In this document: piece by piece, positions 34,866 through 43,692 of the stretch | Position numbering within the stretch: the first letter of the stretch is position 1 | Layout: every line of letters begins with the position of its first letter | Source of the DNA: Mycobacterium sp. UM_WGJ | Lineage (GTDB): Bacteria > Actinomycetota > Actinomycetes > Mycobacteriales > Mycobacteriaceae | Direction of reading: 5' to 3' | Length of the DNA stretch: 64,000 bases | NCBI RefSeq assembly: GCF_000455125.1 | Contig: NZ_AUWR01000032.1 | Span: 1 to 64,000 of the forward strand | The notes under the pieces: generated by a model | What the model was told of the DNA's origin: nothing | Databases searched by the model: none | What the model saw: only the letters and a program-made list of their open reading frames with translations | Program-made: the position numbers and the translations under genes

Positions 34866-36383
34866 CTATCGGGAGATCCGATACACCGGATCGGTGCACT
34901 CGGTGCCCTCGGCGGACAGCACCCGCTTGAGCACTTTGAACGTCTCGGTGCGCGGCAACTCCTCGGCCACCCGCACATAAGACGGCCACTGCTTGGGTCC
35001 CAGATCGGGCTGCTCAGCCAGGAACGCGCGGAAGTCGTCGGCGTCGAACGACGTTCCCCGGGCCAGCACTAGTGCGGCCATCACCTGATCCCCCACCGCG
35101 GGGTCCGGGACGGGGTAGACCGCGACCTGAGCGACGGCGTTGTGGCGCAGCAGGATCCGCTCGATCGGTGCGGTACCGAGGTTCTCCCCGTCCACCCGCA
35201 TCCAGTCGCCGAGCCGGCCGGCGAAGTAGGCGTAGCCGGCCTCGTCGCGGTAGGCCAGGTCGCCGGAGTGATACATCCCCCCGGCCATCCGCTGCGCCTC
35301 GGCCTCGGGATCGCGGTAGTAACCCCGAAACTGGCCGCGGCCACTGGCGTTCACCAGCTCGCCGACCACGCCCGGCGGGCACTCTTCACCCGTCTCGACA
35401 TCGATGATGGTGTTGCCGTCGGTCAGCGGCCCCAGCGCCCCGGGCGGAGTGTCCGGGGTGCGCCCGATCGCGACCCCGCCCTCGGTCGAGCCGAAGGCGT
35501 CGATCACGGTGCACCCGAAACGGGTCGCGAAGCGCTCCAGGTCTCGTGGCGCGCCCTCGTTGCCGTAGAGCAGCCGTAACGGGTTGTCGGCATCGTCGGG
35601 CTGCGCCGGCGTGGCCAGCACATACGACAGCGGTTTGCCCACGTAGTTGGCGTAGGTCGCCCCGAATCGGCGCACATCGGGAATGAATCCAGAGGCGGAA
35701 AATTTGCGGCGCAACGCGATTGACGCACCGGCGGCCACCGCCACCGACCAGCCCGCCATCACCGCGTTGGAGTGAAACAGCGGCATCGACAGATAGCAGA
35801 CATCGGCGGCCCCCAGGCCGAATCGTTGCGAGAGCATCACCCCGGGGAATGCCGCCTTCCACTGGGTGCAGCGCACCGCCTTCGGGTCACCGCTGGTGCC
35901 CGAGGTGAAGATCAGCATGAACAGCTCGTCGGGGTCGGCCTCCCGGAAGCTCACCGGGGTGTCGGCAACACCGGCCAATTCCGATTGCCACGAGGGTGAT
36001 TCGACATCGATCATGCCCGGAACCGAGACGTCGGCAGTGTTGTCGGCCAGCACCAGTTGGCAATCCGCGTGCGCCACGTCGCGCTCCAGGGCCGCGCCCC
36101 GGCGGGTGGGGTTCAAGCCGACCGGCACGATCCCGGTCAGCGCCGCCGCCACCAGCATCGTGGAGAAGAACGGCGTATTGCCCAGCAGCACACCGACATG
36201 CGGGGGCTTCTCCGGATCGAGGCGGGCCCGCAGTGCGGCGCCGAGCCGGGCACCCGCGGCGATGTGGTCTCGCCAGCTGACGAAGGTGTCCTCGTAGAAG
36301 ACACCGCGGTCGTCCACCTCGGCCACCTGCGCCAGCAGGGCTGTGACGGTGGACTGTTGGTCGATATCGGCGGGTGCTGACAT
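34866..36383 (-). CDS. fadD17: Steroid-24-oyl-CoA synthetase FadD17
   Basis: The 505-residue AMP-binding ligase has the signature LIFTSGTSGDPKAVRCTQWK near residue 160, DAFGSTEGGVAIGR near residue 300, and YAYFAGRLGDWMRVDGENLG. FadD17 of M. tuberculosis (Rv3506) activates steroid acids with a five-carbon (C24) side chain. It resumes the cholesterol block after the accessory stretch. It is divergent from an NTF2 gene with only 29 bases between the two starts and no KstR-type site there. Confidence 0.92.
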   Translation of the reverse strand: MSAPADIDQQSTVTALLAQVAEVDDRGVFYEDTFVSWRDHIAAGARLGAALRARLDPEKPPHVGVLLGNTPFFSTMLVAAALTGIVPVGLNPTRRGAALERDVAHADCQLVLADNTADVSVPGMIDVESPSWQSELAGVADTPVSFREADPDELFMLIFTSGTSGDPKAVRCTQWKAAFPGVMLSQRFGLGAADVCYLSMPLFHSNAVMAGWSVAVAAGASIALRRKFSASGFIPDVRRFGATYANYVGKPLSYVLATPAQPDDADNPLRLLYGNEGAPRDLERFATRFGCTVIDAFGSTEGGVAIGRTPDTPPGALGPLTDGNTIIDVETGEECPPGVVGELVNASGRGQFRGYYRDPEAEAQRMAGGMYHSGDLAYRDEAGYAYFAGRLGDWMRVDGENLGTAPIERILLRHNAVAQVAVYPVPDPAVGDQVMAALVLARGTSFDADDFRAFLAEQPDLGPKQWPSYVRVAEELPRTETFKVLKRVLSAEGTECTDPVYRISR

Positions 36384-36412
36384 GGTGATCAGATTAGTGT
36401 TGCAATAGAGCG

Positions 36413-36931
36413 GTGACTGATTCGCAGGCCTTGAACGCCATAGACGCCATAGCAGCCCTGAAGAAGATCGCCGACATCGAAGAGATCAAGCAGGTCAAGT
36501 ACCGCTACCTGCGGGCATTGGACACCAAGCACTGGGATGACTTCGCGGCCACGCTGGCCGAGGACGTCACCGCCGCCTACGGCCAGTCGATGGGCAGCAA
36601 GCACACCTTCGCCGACCGTGACTCGCTGGTGGAGTTCATGCGGAACTCGCTTCCCGGCAACGTCATCACTGAGCACCGGGTCAACCACCCCGAGATCACC
36701 CTCACCGGCCCGGACACCGCCACCGGCATCTGGTACCTGCAGGATCGAGTGATCGTGCCCGACGTCAACCTCATGCTGATAGGGGCAGGTTTCTATCACG
36801 ACACCTACCGCCGTACCGACGGCGGCTGGAAGCTGAGCCACACCGGATACGACCGGACCTATGACGCCACCGTGGCCCTGACTGACCTGCCGGGGTTCAA
36901 GGTGACGTTCGGGGATGCGCTGAACCGTTGA
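36413..36931 (+). CDS. SnoaL/NTF2-fold protein (bile-acid-dehydratase-like)
   Basis: The 172-residue protein has LKKIADIEEIKQVKYRYLRALDTKHWDDFAATLAEDV at the N-terminus, HRVNHPEITLTGPDTATGIWYLQDRV in the middle, and FYHDTYRRTDGGWKLSHTGYDRTYD. The order of motifs recalls the SnoaL-like group that includes bile acid 7-alpha-dehydratase. It starts with GTG at 36413. Hydration or dehydration of a steroid intermediate is plausible from the neighbours, not shown. It ends 18 bases before the convergent fadE27 stop. Confidence 0.75.
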   Translation: MTDSQALNAIDAIAALKKIADIEEIKQVKYRYLRALDTKHWDDFAATLAEDVTAAYGQSMGSKHTFADRDSLVEFMRNSLPGNVITEHRVNHPEITLTGPDTATGIWYLQDRVIVPDVNLMLIGAGFYHDTYRRTDGGWKLSHTGYDRTYDATVALTDLPGFKVTFGDALNR

Positions 36932-36949
36932 GCCGTCCGGCTCAGCCGA

Positions 36950-38047
36950 CTACGCCGGCGTTTCGGCCAGTTCGCGGCCGATCGCCAGCAGCTGTCCCGT
37001 GGCGCCGCCGAGCGCGAACTCGGTCTGCTTGGCGGCCAGGAAGTAGCGGTGGATCGGGTGGTCGATATCGATGCCGACCCCGCCGTGAATGTGGACGATG
37101 CTGTGCGCCACCCGGTGGCCGGCCTCGGCCGCCCAGAATGCGGCGGTGGCCACCTGGGTGGTCGCCGGCAGACCCTCGCTGACCCGCCACGCCGCCTGGG
37201 TCAGCGTCAGGCGCAGGCCCTTGACGTCGATGTAGCCGTCGGCCAGCCGCTGCGACACCGCCTGGAAGCTGCCGATCGGCTTGTCGAACTGCTCACGCTC
37301 GCGGGCGTATTCGGCAGTCATGGCCAGGCCACGCTCGAGCACTCCCAGCTGGTAGGCGCTGTGACCCAGGGCCGCCACGGCGACCAGGTGGTCGAGCACG
37401 TCGGCGCCTCCGACCAGGCGGCCGGCCGCCACCTCGACCCCGGAGAGCTCCAGGTGGCCCACGCTGCCCCGTCCGGTGGTGGCCAGCGAAGTCACCGTCA
37501 CGCCGAGATCGGACGCGGCGACCAGGAACACCGCTGTGCCCGAATCGGTTTCGGCCGCCACCAGAAAGGCATCGGCAACCGAGGCGAAACCGACCTGAGT
37601 GCGGGTTCCGGTCAGGCGGTAGCCGTCACCGGCGGCGGCCGCGCGGACCGGGCCCTCACCCATCTCACCGTCGAGGGCGATGGTGAGGATCTTCTGCCCG
37701 GCCACGGCCGGGGCGCCCCAGGCCTGCTGCAGCTCCGCGGAGCCGAACTTGGCCAGTGTCTCGGCGGCCAGCACCACCGACTCCAGGTACGGCACCGCGG
37801 CCAGCTGGCGGCCGAGTGCGGTCAGGATCGCGGTCTGCTCCAGCACGCCGAACCCGCCGCCACCCAGCGACTCGCTGGCGGCGCTGGAGACGACGTCGGC
37901 GTCGACCAGCTTGCGCCACAGCTCGGCGTCGAAGCGCTGCTCCAATGCGTCGAGCTCACGCTGGCGCTCCGGCGTGCACACCGCGTCCACGATGGTGCCG
38001 ACCAGGCCCGAGAGGTCGTCAGATGCTTCGGTAGTGGTGAAGTCCAT
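36950..38047 (-). CDS. fadE27: Acyl-CoA dehydrogenase FadE27 (ChsE5)
   Basis: The 365-residue acyl-CoA dehydrogenase subunit has ASESLGGGGFGVLEQTAILTALGRQLAAVPYLESVVLA, REREQFDKPIGSFQAVSQRLADGYIDVKGLRLTLTQAAW and HIHGGVGIDIDHPIHRYF. FadE27 forms an alpha2beta2 enzyme with FadE26 in M. tuberculosis (ChsE4-ChsE5) that dehydrogenates steroid side-chain CoA esters. It lies 34 bases downstream of fadE26 in the same operon. Confidence 0.93.
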   Translation of the reverse strand: MDFTTTEASDDLSGLVGTIVDAVCTPERQRELDALEQRFDAELWRKLVDADVVSSAASESLGGGGFGVLEQTAILTALGRQLAAVPYLESVVLAAETLAKFGSAELQQAWGAPAVAGQKILTIALDGEMGEGPVRAAAAGDGYRLTGTRTQVGFASVADAFLVAAETDSGTAVFLVAASDLGVTVTSLATTGRGSVGHLELSGVEVAAGRLVGGADVLDHLVAVAALGHSAYQLGVLERGLAMTAEYAREREQFDKPIGSFQAVSQRLADGYIDVKGLRLTLTQAAWRVSEGLPATTQVATAAFWAAEAGHRVAHSIVHIHGGVGIDIDHPIHRYFLAAKQTEFALGGATGQLLAIGRELAETPA

Positions 38048-38081
38048 GAGTACTTGCCTCCAAAGTCCTTGGGTATATAGG

Positions 38082-39260
38082 TCAGCGGTTACGGGGCAGG
38101 CCCAAAGCGACCATGCCGATGATGTCGCGCTGCACCTCGTTGGTGCCGCCGCCGAAGGTCAGGATCAGGCAGGCACGGTGCATCCGTTCCACCCGACCGC
38201 GCAGCAGGGCGCCGGGGGAGTCCTGGCGGACGGTGGCGGCGGTGCCGAGCACCTCCATGAGCAGGCGGTAGGCCTCGGTGGCCAGCTCGGTGCCGAACAC
38301 CTTCGCCGCCGAGGCGTCCGCCGGGGACGGCGCGGCCTTGTCTGTGGAAGCCAGCTCCCAGTTGATCAGCTTGAGCACTTCGGCCTTGGCCAGCACCCGG
38401 GCCAGGTTGAGCTGCACCCACTGCGAGTCGATGACCCGATTGCCGTGGGCGTCCTTGGTGTTCTGTGCCCACTCACGGACCTCTTCGAGAGCCAGCAGGA
38501 TCGGCTGCGCCGAGACCAGGGCAACGCGCTCGTGGTTGAGCTGGTTGGTCACCAGCTTCCAGCCCGCGTGCTCTTCGCCGACCAGGCTGGTCACCGGCAC
38601 TCGCACGTCCTGGTAGTAGGTAGCGCTGGTGTCCGGGCCGGCCATGGTGTGCACCGGGGTCCAGGAGAAGCCCTCGGCGCTGGTGGGCACGATCAGCATC
38701 GAGATACCACGGTGCTTTTTGGCTTCCGGGTTCGTCCGGGCCGCCAGCCAGACGTAGTCGGCGTAGGCGATCAGCGAGGTCCACATCTTCTGGCCGTTGA
38801 TCACGTACTCGTCGCCGTCACGCACCGCGGTGGTGCGCAGCGAGGCCAGGTCGGTACCGGCGCCCGGCTCGGAGTAGCCGATCGCGAAGTGCAGCTCGCC
38901 GGCGGCGATCTTGGGCAGGAAGAATTTCTTCTGCTCTTCGGTGCCGAACGCCATGATCGTCGGGGCGACGCTGTTGATGGTCAGGAACGGCACCGGGGCG
39001 CCGGCGATCGCGGCCTCGTCGGTGAAGATCAGCTGTTCCATCGGCGAGCGTGCCTGGCCGCCGTACTCCTTGGGCCAGCTCAGCGTCAGCCAGCCGTCGT
39101 GCCCCATCTGGGCCACGGTCTCGCGGTAGACGTTGCCGGTGCCGTACTCGCCCTGGGTCGAGCTGAGGGCCTCGCGACGCTCCGGTGTCATCAGCGTGGT
39201 GAAGTAGGACCTCAGTTCGCTGCGCAGCTCTTCTTGTGCCGGCGTGTAGCTGATCTGCAT
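38082..39260 (-). CDS. fadE26: Acyl-CoA dehydrogenase FadE26 (ChsE4)
   Basis: The 392-residue protein has the acyl-CoA dehydrogenase order YTPAQEELRSELRSYFTTLM, FAIGYSEPGAGTDLASLRTTAV, INGQKMWTSLIAYADYVWLAAR and LTFGGGTNEVQRDIIGMVALGLPR. It pairs with FadE27. ATG at 39260 (MQISYTPAQEE) is chosen with GGAG just upstream; the longer reading to 39326 would cross the KstR site. The KstR-type site at 39319-39332 lies 58 bases upstream. Confidence 0.94.
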   Translation of the reverse strand: MQISYTPAQEELRSELRSYFTTLMTPERREALSSTQGEYGTGNVYRETVAQMGHDGWLTLSWPKEYGGQARSPMEQLIFTDEAAIAGAPVPFLTINSVAPTIMAFGTEEQKKFFLPKIAAGELHFAIGYSEPGAGTDLASLRTTAVRDGDEYVINGQKMWTSLIAYADYVWLAARTNPEAKKHRGISMLIVPTSAEGFSWTPVHTMAGPDTSATYYQDVRVPVTSLVGEEHAGWKLVTNQLNHERVALVSAQPILLALEEVREWAQNTKDAHGNRVIDSQWVQLNLARVLAKAEVLKLINWELASTDKAAPSPADASAAKVFGTELATEAYRLLMEVLGTAATVRQDSPGALLRGRVERMHRACLILTFGGGTNEVQRDIIGMVALGLPRNR

Positions 39261-39318
39261 CGGGGGAGTCCTTCGCTGGTGATCGGTGTCACGATAAGAT
39301 TCTGGTTCGACAGCCCGT

Positions 39319-39332
39319 TGTAACACGTTCTA
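39319..39332. promoter_or_regulatory. KstR-type operator, fadE26/fdxD
   Basis: TGTAACACGTTCTA, identical to the echA19/fadD19 site and an exact match to TnnAACnnGTTnnA. It lies in the divergent gap between fadE26 and fdxD. Confidence 0.9.
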
Positions 39333-39453
39333 GTCCCGGGGTCCAACGGCCCTAGCGGCTCGTGTGGGAGAGCTGTCGGATCGTATGGTGACACTAGTGG
39401 ACGACGACGGCCGGAAACGCTCGGTCGGCGCAGGGCTTGTACAGGAGAATGTC

Positions 39454-39648
39454 ATGCGAGTTGAGGTAGATCTGGATCGTTGCGAGGGCAACGCGATTTG
39501 CGTCGGAATCGACCCCGACCTGTTCGATCTGAACGATGACGAGCAGGCAGAGGTCAAACTCGCCCCCGTCCCGGCAGACCGGGAAGCCCACGCCGAGCAG
39601 GCCATCGCCGAGTGCCCGCGGGCCGCGCTGCGCCGCGTCGACGACTAG
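39454..39648 (+). CDS. fdxD: Ferredoxin FdxD
   Basis: The 64-residue ferredoxin has MRVEVDLDRCEGNAICVGIDPDLFDL and a C-terminal AIAECPRAALRRVDD. The cluster pattern is C-x2-N-x2-C ... CP, so the second ligand position of a [4Fe-4S] site is Asn; a [3Fe-4S] cluster or a variant ligand is expected. It may supply electrons to P450s or Rieske oxygenases of the sterol pathway. AGGAGA at 39443 sets the ATG at 39454. It precedes hsd4A, as in M. tuberculosis (Rv3503c-Rv3502c). Confidence 0.9.
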   Translation: MRVEVDLDRCEGNAICVGIDPDLFDLNDDEQAEVKLAPVPADREAHAEQAIAECPRAALRRVDD

Positions 39649-39728
39649 CCTCCCCCGGGCGACGACTAGAGGTATTCATAACCGCCGGCGACGATGCGGA
39701 GCGCCAGCGATGAAGAGGAGTGGCGTAC

Positions 39729-40637
39729 ATGACTGACAACACGATCGACCTGACCGGCAAGGTCGCGGTGGTGACCGGCGCGGCCGCCGGCCTGGGCCGA
39801 GCCGAGGCGATCGGGTTGGCCCGCTCCGGGGCCACGGTGGTCGTCAACGACATCGCGCCGGCGCTGGAGTCCTCCGACGTCATCGACGAGATCGCCGCGG
39901 CCGGCGGCAAGGGTGTGCCGGTGGCCGGTGACATCAGTCAGCGGTCCACCGCCGACGAACTCGTCAGCACCGCCGACGGCCTGGGCGGGCTGAACATCGT
40001 CGTCAACAACGCCGGGATCACTCGCGACCGGATGCTGTTCAACATGTCCGACGACGACTTCGACGCCGTGATCGCCGTGCATCTGCGGGGACATTTCCTG
40101 CTGACCCGCAACGCGGCGGCCTACTGGCGGCAGAAATCCAAGGAGTCCGACGCGGGCATCTACGGCCGCATCGTCAACACCTCCTCGGAGGCCGGCCTGA
40201 TGGGCCCGGTCGGCCAGGCCAACTATGGCGCGGCCAAGGCGGGCATCACCGCGCTGACGCTCTCGGCGAGCCGGGCACTGGGTCGCTACGGCGTCACCGC
40301 CAACGCGATCTGCCCGCGGGCCCGTACCGCGATGACGGCCGATGTGTTCGGCGAGGCCAAGGTGGGGGAAGGCGAGATCGACCCGCTGTCGCCCGAGCAT
40401 GTGGTGACCCTGGTCCGGTTTCTGGCATCGCCGGCCTCGGCCGCGGTCAGCGGTCAGGTCTTTGTGGTCTACGGACCTGAGGTAACCCTGATGGCCGCGC
40501 CGGCGGTGGAACGCAAGTTCAGCGCCGACGGGCAGGCGTGGGATCCGGCCGGCCTATCGGACACGCTGGCCAATTACTTCGCCGGCCGGGATCCGGCCCG
40601 GACTTTCTCCGCGTCCGAACTGATGTCCGGCGATTAG
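39729..40637 (+). CDS. hsd4A: Steroid dehydrogenase Hsd4A (SDR)
   Basis: The 302-residue SDR has TGAAAGLGRAEAIGLARSG at the nucleotide-binding end, VVNNAGITRDRMLF, and catalytic Ser/Tyr/Lys in NTSSEAGLMGPVGQANYGAAKAGI. Orthologues oxidise 17-beta-hydroxysteroids and the 22-hydroxy side-chain CoA ester, the beta-oxidation step after EchA19. GAGGAG at 39715 sets the ATG at 39729 over the in-frame GTG at 39720. It ends just before the two KstR-type sites of the mce4 promoter region. Confidence 0.92.
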   Translation: MTDNTIDLTGKVAVVTGAAAGLGRAEAIGLARSGATVVVNDIAPALESSDVIDEIAAAGGKGVPVAGDISQRSTADELVSTADGLGGLNIVVNNAGITRDRMLFNMSDDDFDAVIAVHLRGHFLLTRNAAAYWRQKSKESDAGIYGRIVNTSSEAGLMGPVGQANYGAAKAGITALTLSASRALGRYGVTANAICPRARTAMTADVFGEAKVGEGEIDPLSPEHVVTLVRFLASPASAAVSGQVFVVYGPEVTLMAAPAVERKFSADGQAWDPAGLSDTLANYFAGRDPARTFSASELMSGD

Positions 40638-40645
40638 AACAAAAT

Positions 40646-40659
40646 TAGAACGCGTTACA
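40646..40659. promoter_or_regulatory. KstR-type operator 1 upstream of mce4
   Basis: TAGAACGCGTTACA matches TnnAACnnGTTnnA exactly and begins 9 bases after the hsd4A stop. It lies 77 bases upstream of the second site, so the two could bind cooperatively or serve two promoters. Confidence 0.85.
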
Positions 40660-40727
40660 GCGAGGCGTGGGTCACAATACGCCGTGACCAGCGAAAATAA
40701 CTCATGTTATCTGCCAAAACATGTCCT

Positions 40728-40757
40728 TTGACACTGAGAACGTGTTCTAGTTAATAT
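40728..40757 (+). promoter_or_regulatory. mce4 promoter with KstR-like operator 2 in the spacer
   Basis: A -35 TTGACA (40728-40733) and a -10 TAATAT (40752-40757) are separated by 18 bases. The palindrome GAGAACGTGTTCTA (40736-40749) lies inside the spacer; it matches the KstR consensus except for G in place of the first T. The yrbE4A start is 119 bases downstream of the -10, so the operon would have a long leader. Confidence 0.8.
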
Positions 40758-40875
40758 GATCCGGCTCACGGGGGCGGCGCCTGAATTGCACGAATGACGC
40801 CACCGCACGATGTTGCCGGATACAGTTTTGCAACCGCCGATGCCCAGGAAGCCCGACCTGAGGGAAGGACCTGCC

Positions 40876-41640
40876 TTGATCGATCAGCTCGCGGTCCCGG
40901 CTCGGGCCGTGGGCGGTTTCGTCGAGATGTCGATAGAGACGTTTCGGGGCATGTTTCGCCGGCCGTTCCAGTACCGCGAGTTCCTCGACCAGACCTGGAT
41001 GATCGCCCGCGTTTCGCTGGTGCCAACCCTGCTGGTCGCTATCCCGTTCACCGTGTTGGTGGCTTTCACCCTCAACATCCTGCTGCGCGAGATCGGCGCC
41101 GCTGACCTGTCCGGCGCCGGGACCGCGTTCGGCACCATCACGCAGCTGGGGCCCGTGGTCACCGTGCTCGTGGTGGCCGGTGCGGGGGCCACCGCCATCT
41201 GTGCCGACCTGGGCGCACGAACTATCCGCGAAGAGATCGACGCGATGCGGGTGCTCGGTATCGACCCGATTCAGCGGCTGGTGGTGCCCCGGGCTCTGGC
41301 GTCGACCTTCGTGGCACTGATGCTCAACGGCCTGGTGTGCGCGATCGGCCTGGTCGGGGGTTACGTGTTCTCCGTCTTCCTGCAGGGCGTCAACCCCGGC
41401 GCCTTCATCAACGGCCTCACCGTGCTGACCGGGCTCGGTGAACTGGTGATGGCCGAGATCAAGGCGCTGCTCTTCGGCACCGCAGCAGGTCTGATCGGGT
41501 GTTATCGCGGGCTGACCGCCAAGGGCGGACCCCAGGGCGTAGGCAACGCGGTCAATGAGACGGTGGTCTACGCCTTTATCTGTCTGTTTGTCATCAATGT
41601 CGTCATGACCGCCATCAGCGTGCGGGTGCTGGTCAAATGA
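40876..41640 (+). CDS. yrbE4A: Mce4 permease subunit YrbE4A
   Basis: This 254-residue MlaE-type inner membrane permease subunit is the same length as Rv3501c. It has several hydrophobic helices and the conserved loop TIREEIDAMRVLGIDPIQRLVVPR, which contacts the ATPase. With YrbE4B and the ATPase MceG (encoded elsewhere) it powers sterol import by Mce4. The start is TTG at 40876 (MIDQLAVPARAVGGF), after GAGGGAAGG; the ATG at 40810 would add a tail not seen in orthologues. Confidence 0.94.
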   Translation: MIDQLAVPARAVGGFVEMSIETFRGMFRRPFQYREFLDQTWMIARVSLVPTLLVAIPFTVLVAFTLNILLREIGAADLSGAGTAFGTITQLGPVVTVLVVAGAGATAICADLGARTIREEIDAMRVLGIDPIQRLVVPRALASTFVALMLNGLVCAIGLVGGYVFSVFLQGVNPGAFINGLTVLTGLGELVMAEIKALLFGTAAGLIGCYRGLTAKGGPQGVGNAVNETVVYAFICLFVINVVMTAISVRVLVK

Positions 41641-42479
41641 GTTACGACGCCACATTGCGGTTTCGGCGGTTGTTCCGCGGGGTGCCCAAGGCCGTCGACA
41701 CCTTCGGCGAGCAGGCGCTGTTCTACGCCGAATCGGTCCGTTACGTCCCCAACGCGCTGACCAAGTACCGCAAGGAGACGGTCCGGCTGATCGCCGAGAT
41801 CACCATGGGAACCGGCGCGCTGGCCATCATCGGCGGCACGGTCGGGGTGGCCACCTTCCTCACCCTGGCCTCCGGTGGCGTGATCGCGGTCCAGGGCTTC
41901 TCCTCGCTGGGCAATATCGGTATCGAGGCGTTGACCGGCTTCTTGTCCGCGTTCCTGAACGTGCGGATCGTCGCCCCCGTGGTGGCCGGTATCGCACTGG
42001 CTGCCACCATCGGGGCCGGCACCACTGCCCAGCTGGGCGCCATGCGGGTTGCCGAAGAGATCGACGCTGTCGAATCGATGGCGGTCCATGCGGTGTCGTA
42101 TCTGGTGTCCACTCGCTTGGTGGCCGGCCTGATCGCGATCATCCCGCTGTATTCGCTATCGGTGCTGGCCGCGTTCTTCGCCGCGCGGTCCACCACGGTG
42201 TTCATCAACGCGCAGTCGCCAGGCCTCTATGACCACTACTTCGACACCTTCCTGATCCCCACCGATCTGCTGTGGTCATTCCTGCAGGCCATCATCATGT
42301 CGGTCGCGGTGATGTTGGTGCACACCAACTACGGCTTCAACGCGGCCGGTGGCCCGGTCGGGGTGGGTATCGCGGTCGGTCAGGCCGTCCGCACGTCACT
42401 GGTTGTGGTCGTCGTCATTACGCTGTTCGTTTCACTTGCCGTGTACGGCGGGTCCGGCAACTTCAACCTCTCGGGCTAG
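41637..42479 (+). CDS. yrbE4B: Mce4 permease subunit YrbE4B
   Basis: The 280-residue MlaE-type permease is equal in length to Rv3500c. It has RLIAEITMGTGALAIIGGTVGVATFLTL, the loop MRVAEEIDAVESMAVHAVSYLVSTR and a C-terminal SLAVYGGSGNFNLSG. It overlaps yrbE4A by 4 bases (ATGA). Partner of YrbE4A in the cholesterol importer. Confidence 0.95.
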   Translation: MSYDATLRFRRLFRGVPKAVDTFGEQALFYAESVRYVPNALTKYRKETVRLIAEITMGTGALAIIGGTVGVATFLTLASGGVIAVQGFSSLGNIGIEALTGFLSAFLNVRIVAPVVAGIALAATIGAGTTAQLGAMRVAEEIDAVESMAVHAVSYLVSTRLVAGLIAIIPLYSLSVLAAFFAARSTTVFINAQSPGLYDHYFDTFLIPTDLLWSFLQAIIMSVAVMLVHTNYGFNAAGGPVGVGIAVGQAVRTSLVVVVVITLFVSLAVYGGSGNFNLSG

Positions 42480-42486
42480 CAAGGGA

Positions 42487-43692
42487 ATGCAGGTGCAAAC
42501 GGGATCGAGGCGTACCCAGGTGAGGATTGCTGCGGCAATCCTCGGCGGGATTCTGCTTGCCGCCACCGTGTTCACCTACCTGTCCTACGTGTCGGTGTTC
42601 AGCTCTACCGACAAGGTCACCGTTACCTCGCCGCGCGCCGGCCTGGTGATGGAGCAGGACGCCAAGGTCAAATACCGCGGTATCCAGGTCGGCAAGGTCA
42701 AGTCGATCAAGTACCAGGGCGACCAGGCCAAGCTGTTCCTGGCCATCGACAGCTCCGCCATGCATCAGATCCCGTCCAACGCCGCAGTGCACATTGCCGG
42801 CAACACCATCTTCGGGGCCAAGTCGGTGGAGTTCATTCCGCCGCCGGTGCCGTCCGGCGCGACGCTGCGTAACGGCGCGAACGTGCCGGCATCCGAGGTG
42901 CAGCTCGAGGTCAACACGCTGTTCCAGAAGTTGACCGATGTGCTGGACAAGATCGACCCGGTGCAGCTCAACGGCTCCGTCAGCGCGCTGGCCGAGGGTC
43001 TGCGTGGCAACGGCGACAATCTGGGCGGGCTGCTGTCCGGGCTGAACAGCTACCTCGGAAAGCTCAATCCGAAGCTGCCCCAGCTGCAGTCGGGCTTCGC
43101 CAAGACCGCCGTCGTCGGTGACATCTATGGTGACGCCGCCCCGGACCTGGCCACCACCTTCGACAACCTCCCGGCGATCAGCAAAACCCTGGTCGACCAG
43201 CGGGAGAACCTGAACAAGGCGCTGCTGGCGACGACCGGACTGGCCAACAACGGTTATGACACCTTTTCCCCGGCCGCCGACGATTTCATCGCCGGTGTGC
43301 AGCGGTTCCGTGCCATGAGCAGCCTGCTGGCCGAATACTCCCCGGAGTTCGGGTGCCTCCTCAAGGGCATCCAAAAAGCATTGGAGCGTTTCGGCCCGTC
43401 GCTGGGTGGTACCAAGCCGGCCCTGTATGTGCAGTCCAGCTTCATCCCGGGCGCACCGGCCTACACCTACCCGGAGAGCCTGCCGGTGGCCAACGCGACC
43501 GGCGGACCCAACTGCCGCGGATTGCCTGATCTGCCTAGCAAGCAGTACGGGGGTTCCTGGTTCCGGTCGCCGTTCCTGGTGACCGACAGCGCCTATATCC
43601 CGTTCCAGCCCAACACCGAGGTCCAGTTCGACGCCCCCTCCACAGCGCAGTTCCTCTTCAACGGGGCATTCGCGGAACGGGATGAATACTGA
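42487..43692 (+). CDS. mce4A: Mce4A substrate-binding/tunnel protein
   Basis: The 401-residue protein has one N-terminal membrane anchor (RIAAAILGGILLAATVFTYLSYV), an MCE/MlaD domain (VTSPRAGLVMEQDAKVKYRGIQVGKVKSIKY) and a helical Cholesterol_uptake_porin-type region that forms the periplasmic tunnel with Mce4B-F. The C-terminus FLFNGAFAERDEY resembles the orthologue. ATG at 42487 is very close to its AAGG; GTG at 42493 is an alternative. It overlaps mce4B by one base. Confidence 0.93.
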   Translation: MQVQTGSRRTQVRIAAAILGGILLAATVFTYLSYVSVFSSTDKVTVTSPRAGLVMEQDAKVKYRGIQVGKVKSIKYQGDQAKLFLAIDSSAMHQIPSNAAVHIAGNTIFGAKSVEFIPPPVPSGATLRNGANVPASEVQLEVNTLFQKLTDVLDKIDPVQLNGSVSALAEGLRGNGDNLGGLLSGLNSYLGKLNPKLPQLQSGFAKTAVVGDIYGDAAPDLATTFDNLPAISKTLVDQRENLNKALLATTGLANNGYDTFSPAADDFIAGVQRFRAMSSLLAEYSPEFGCLLKGIQKALERFGPSLGGTKPALYVQSSFIPGAPAYTYPESLPVANATGGPNCRGLPDLPSKQYGGSWFRSPFLVTDSAYIPFQPNTEVQFDAPSTAQFLFNGAFAERDEY

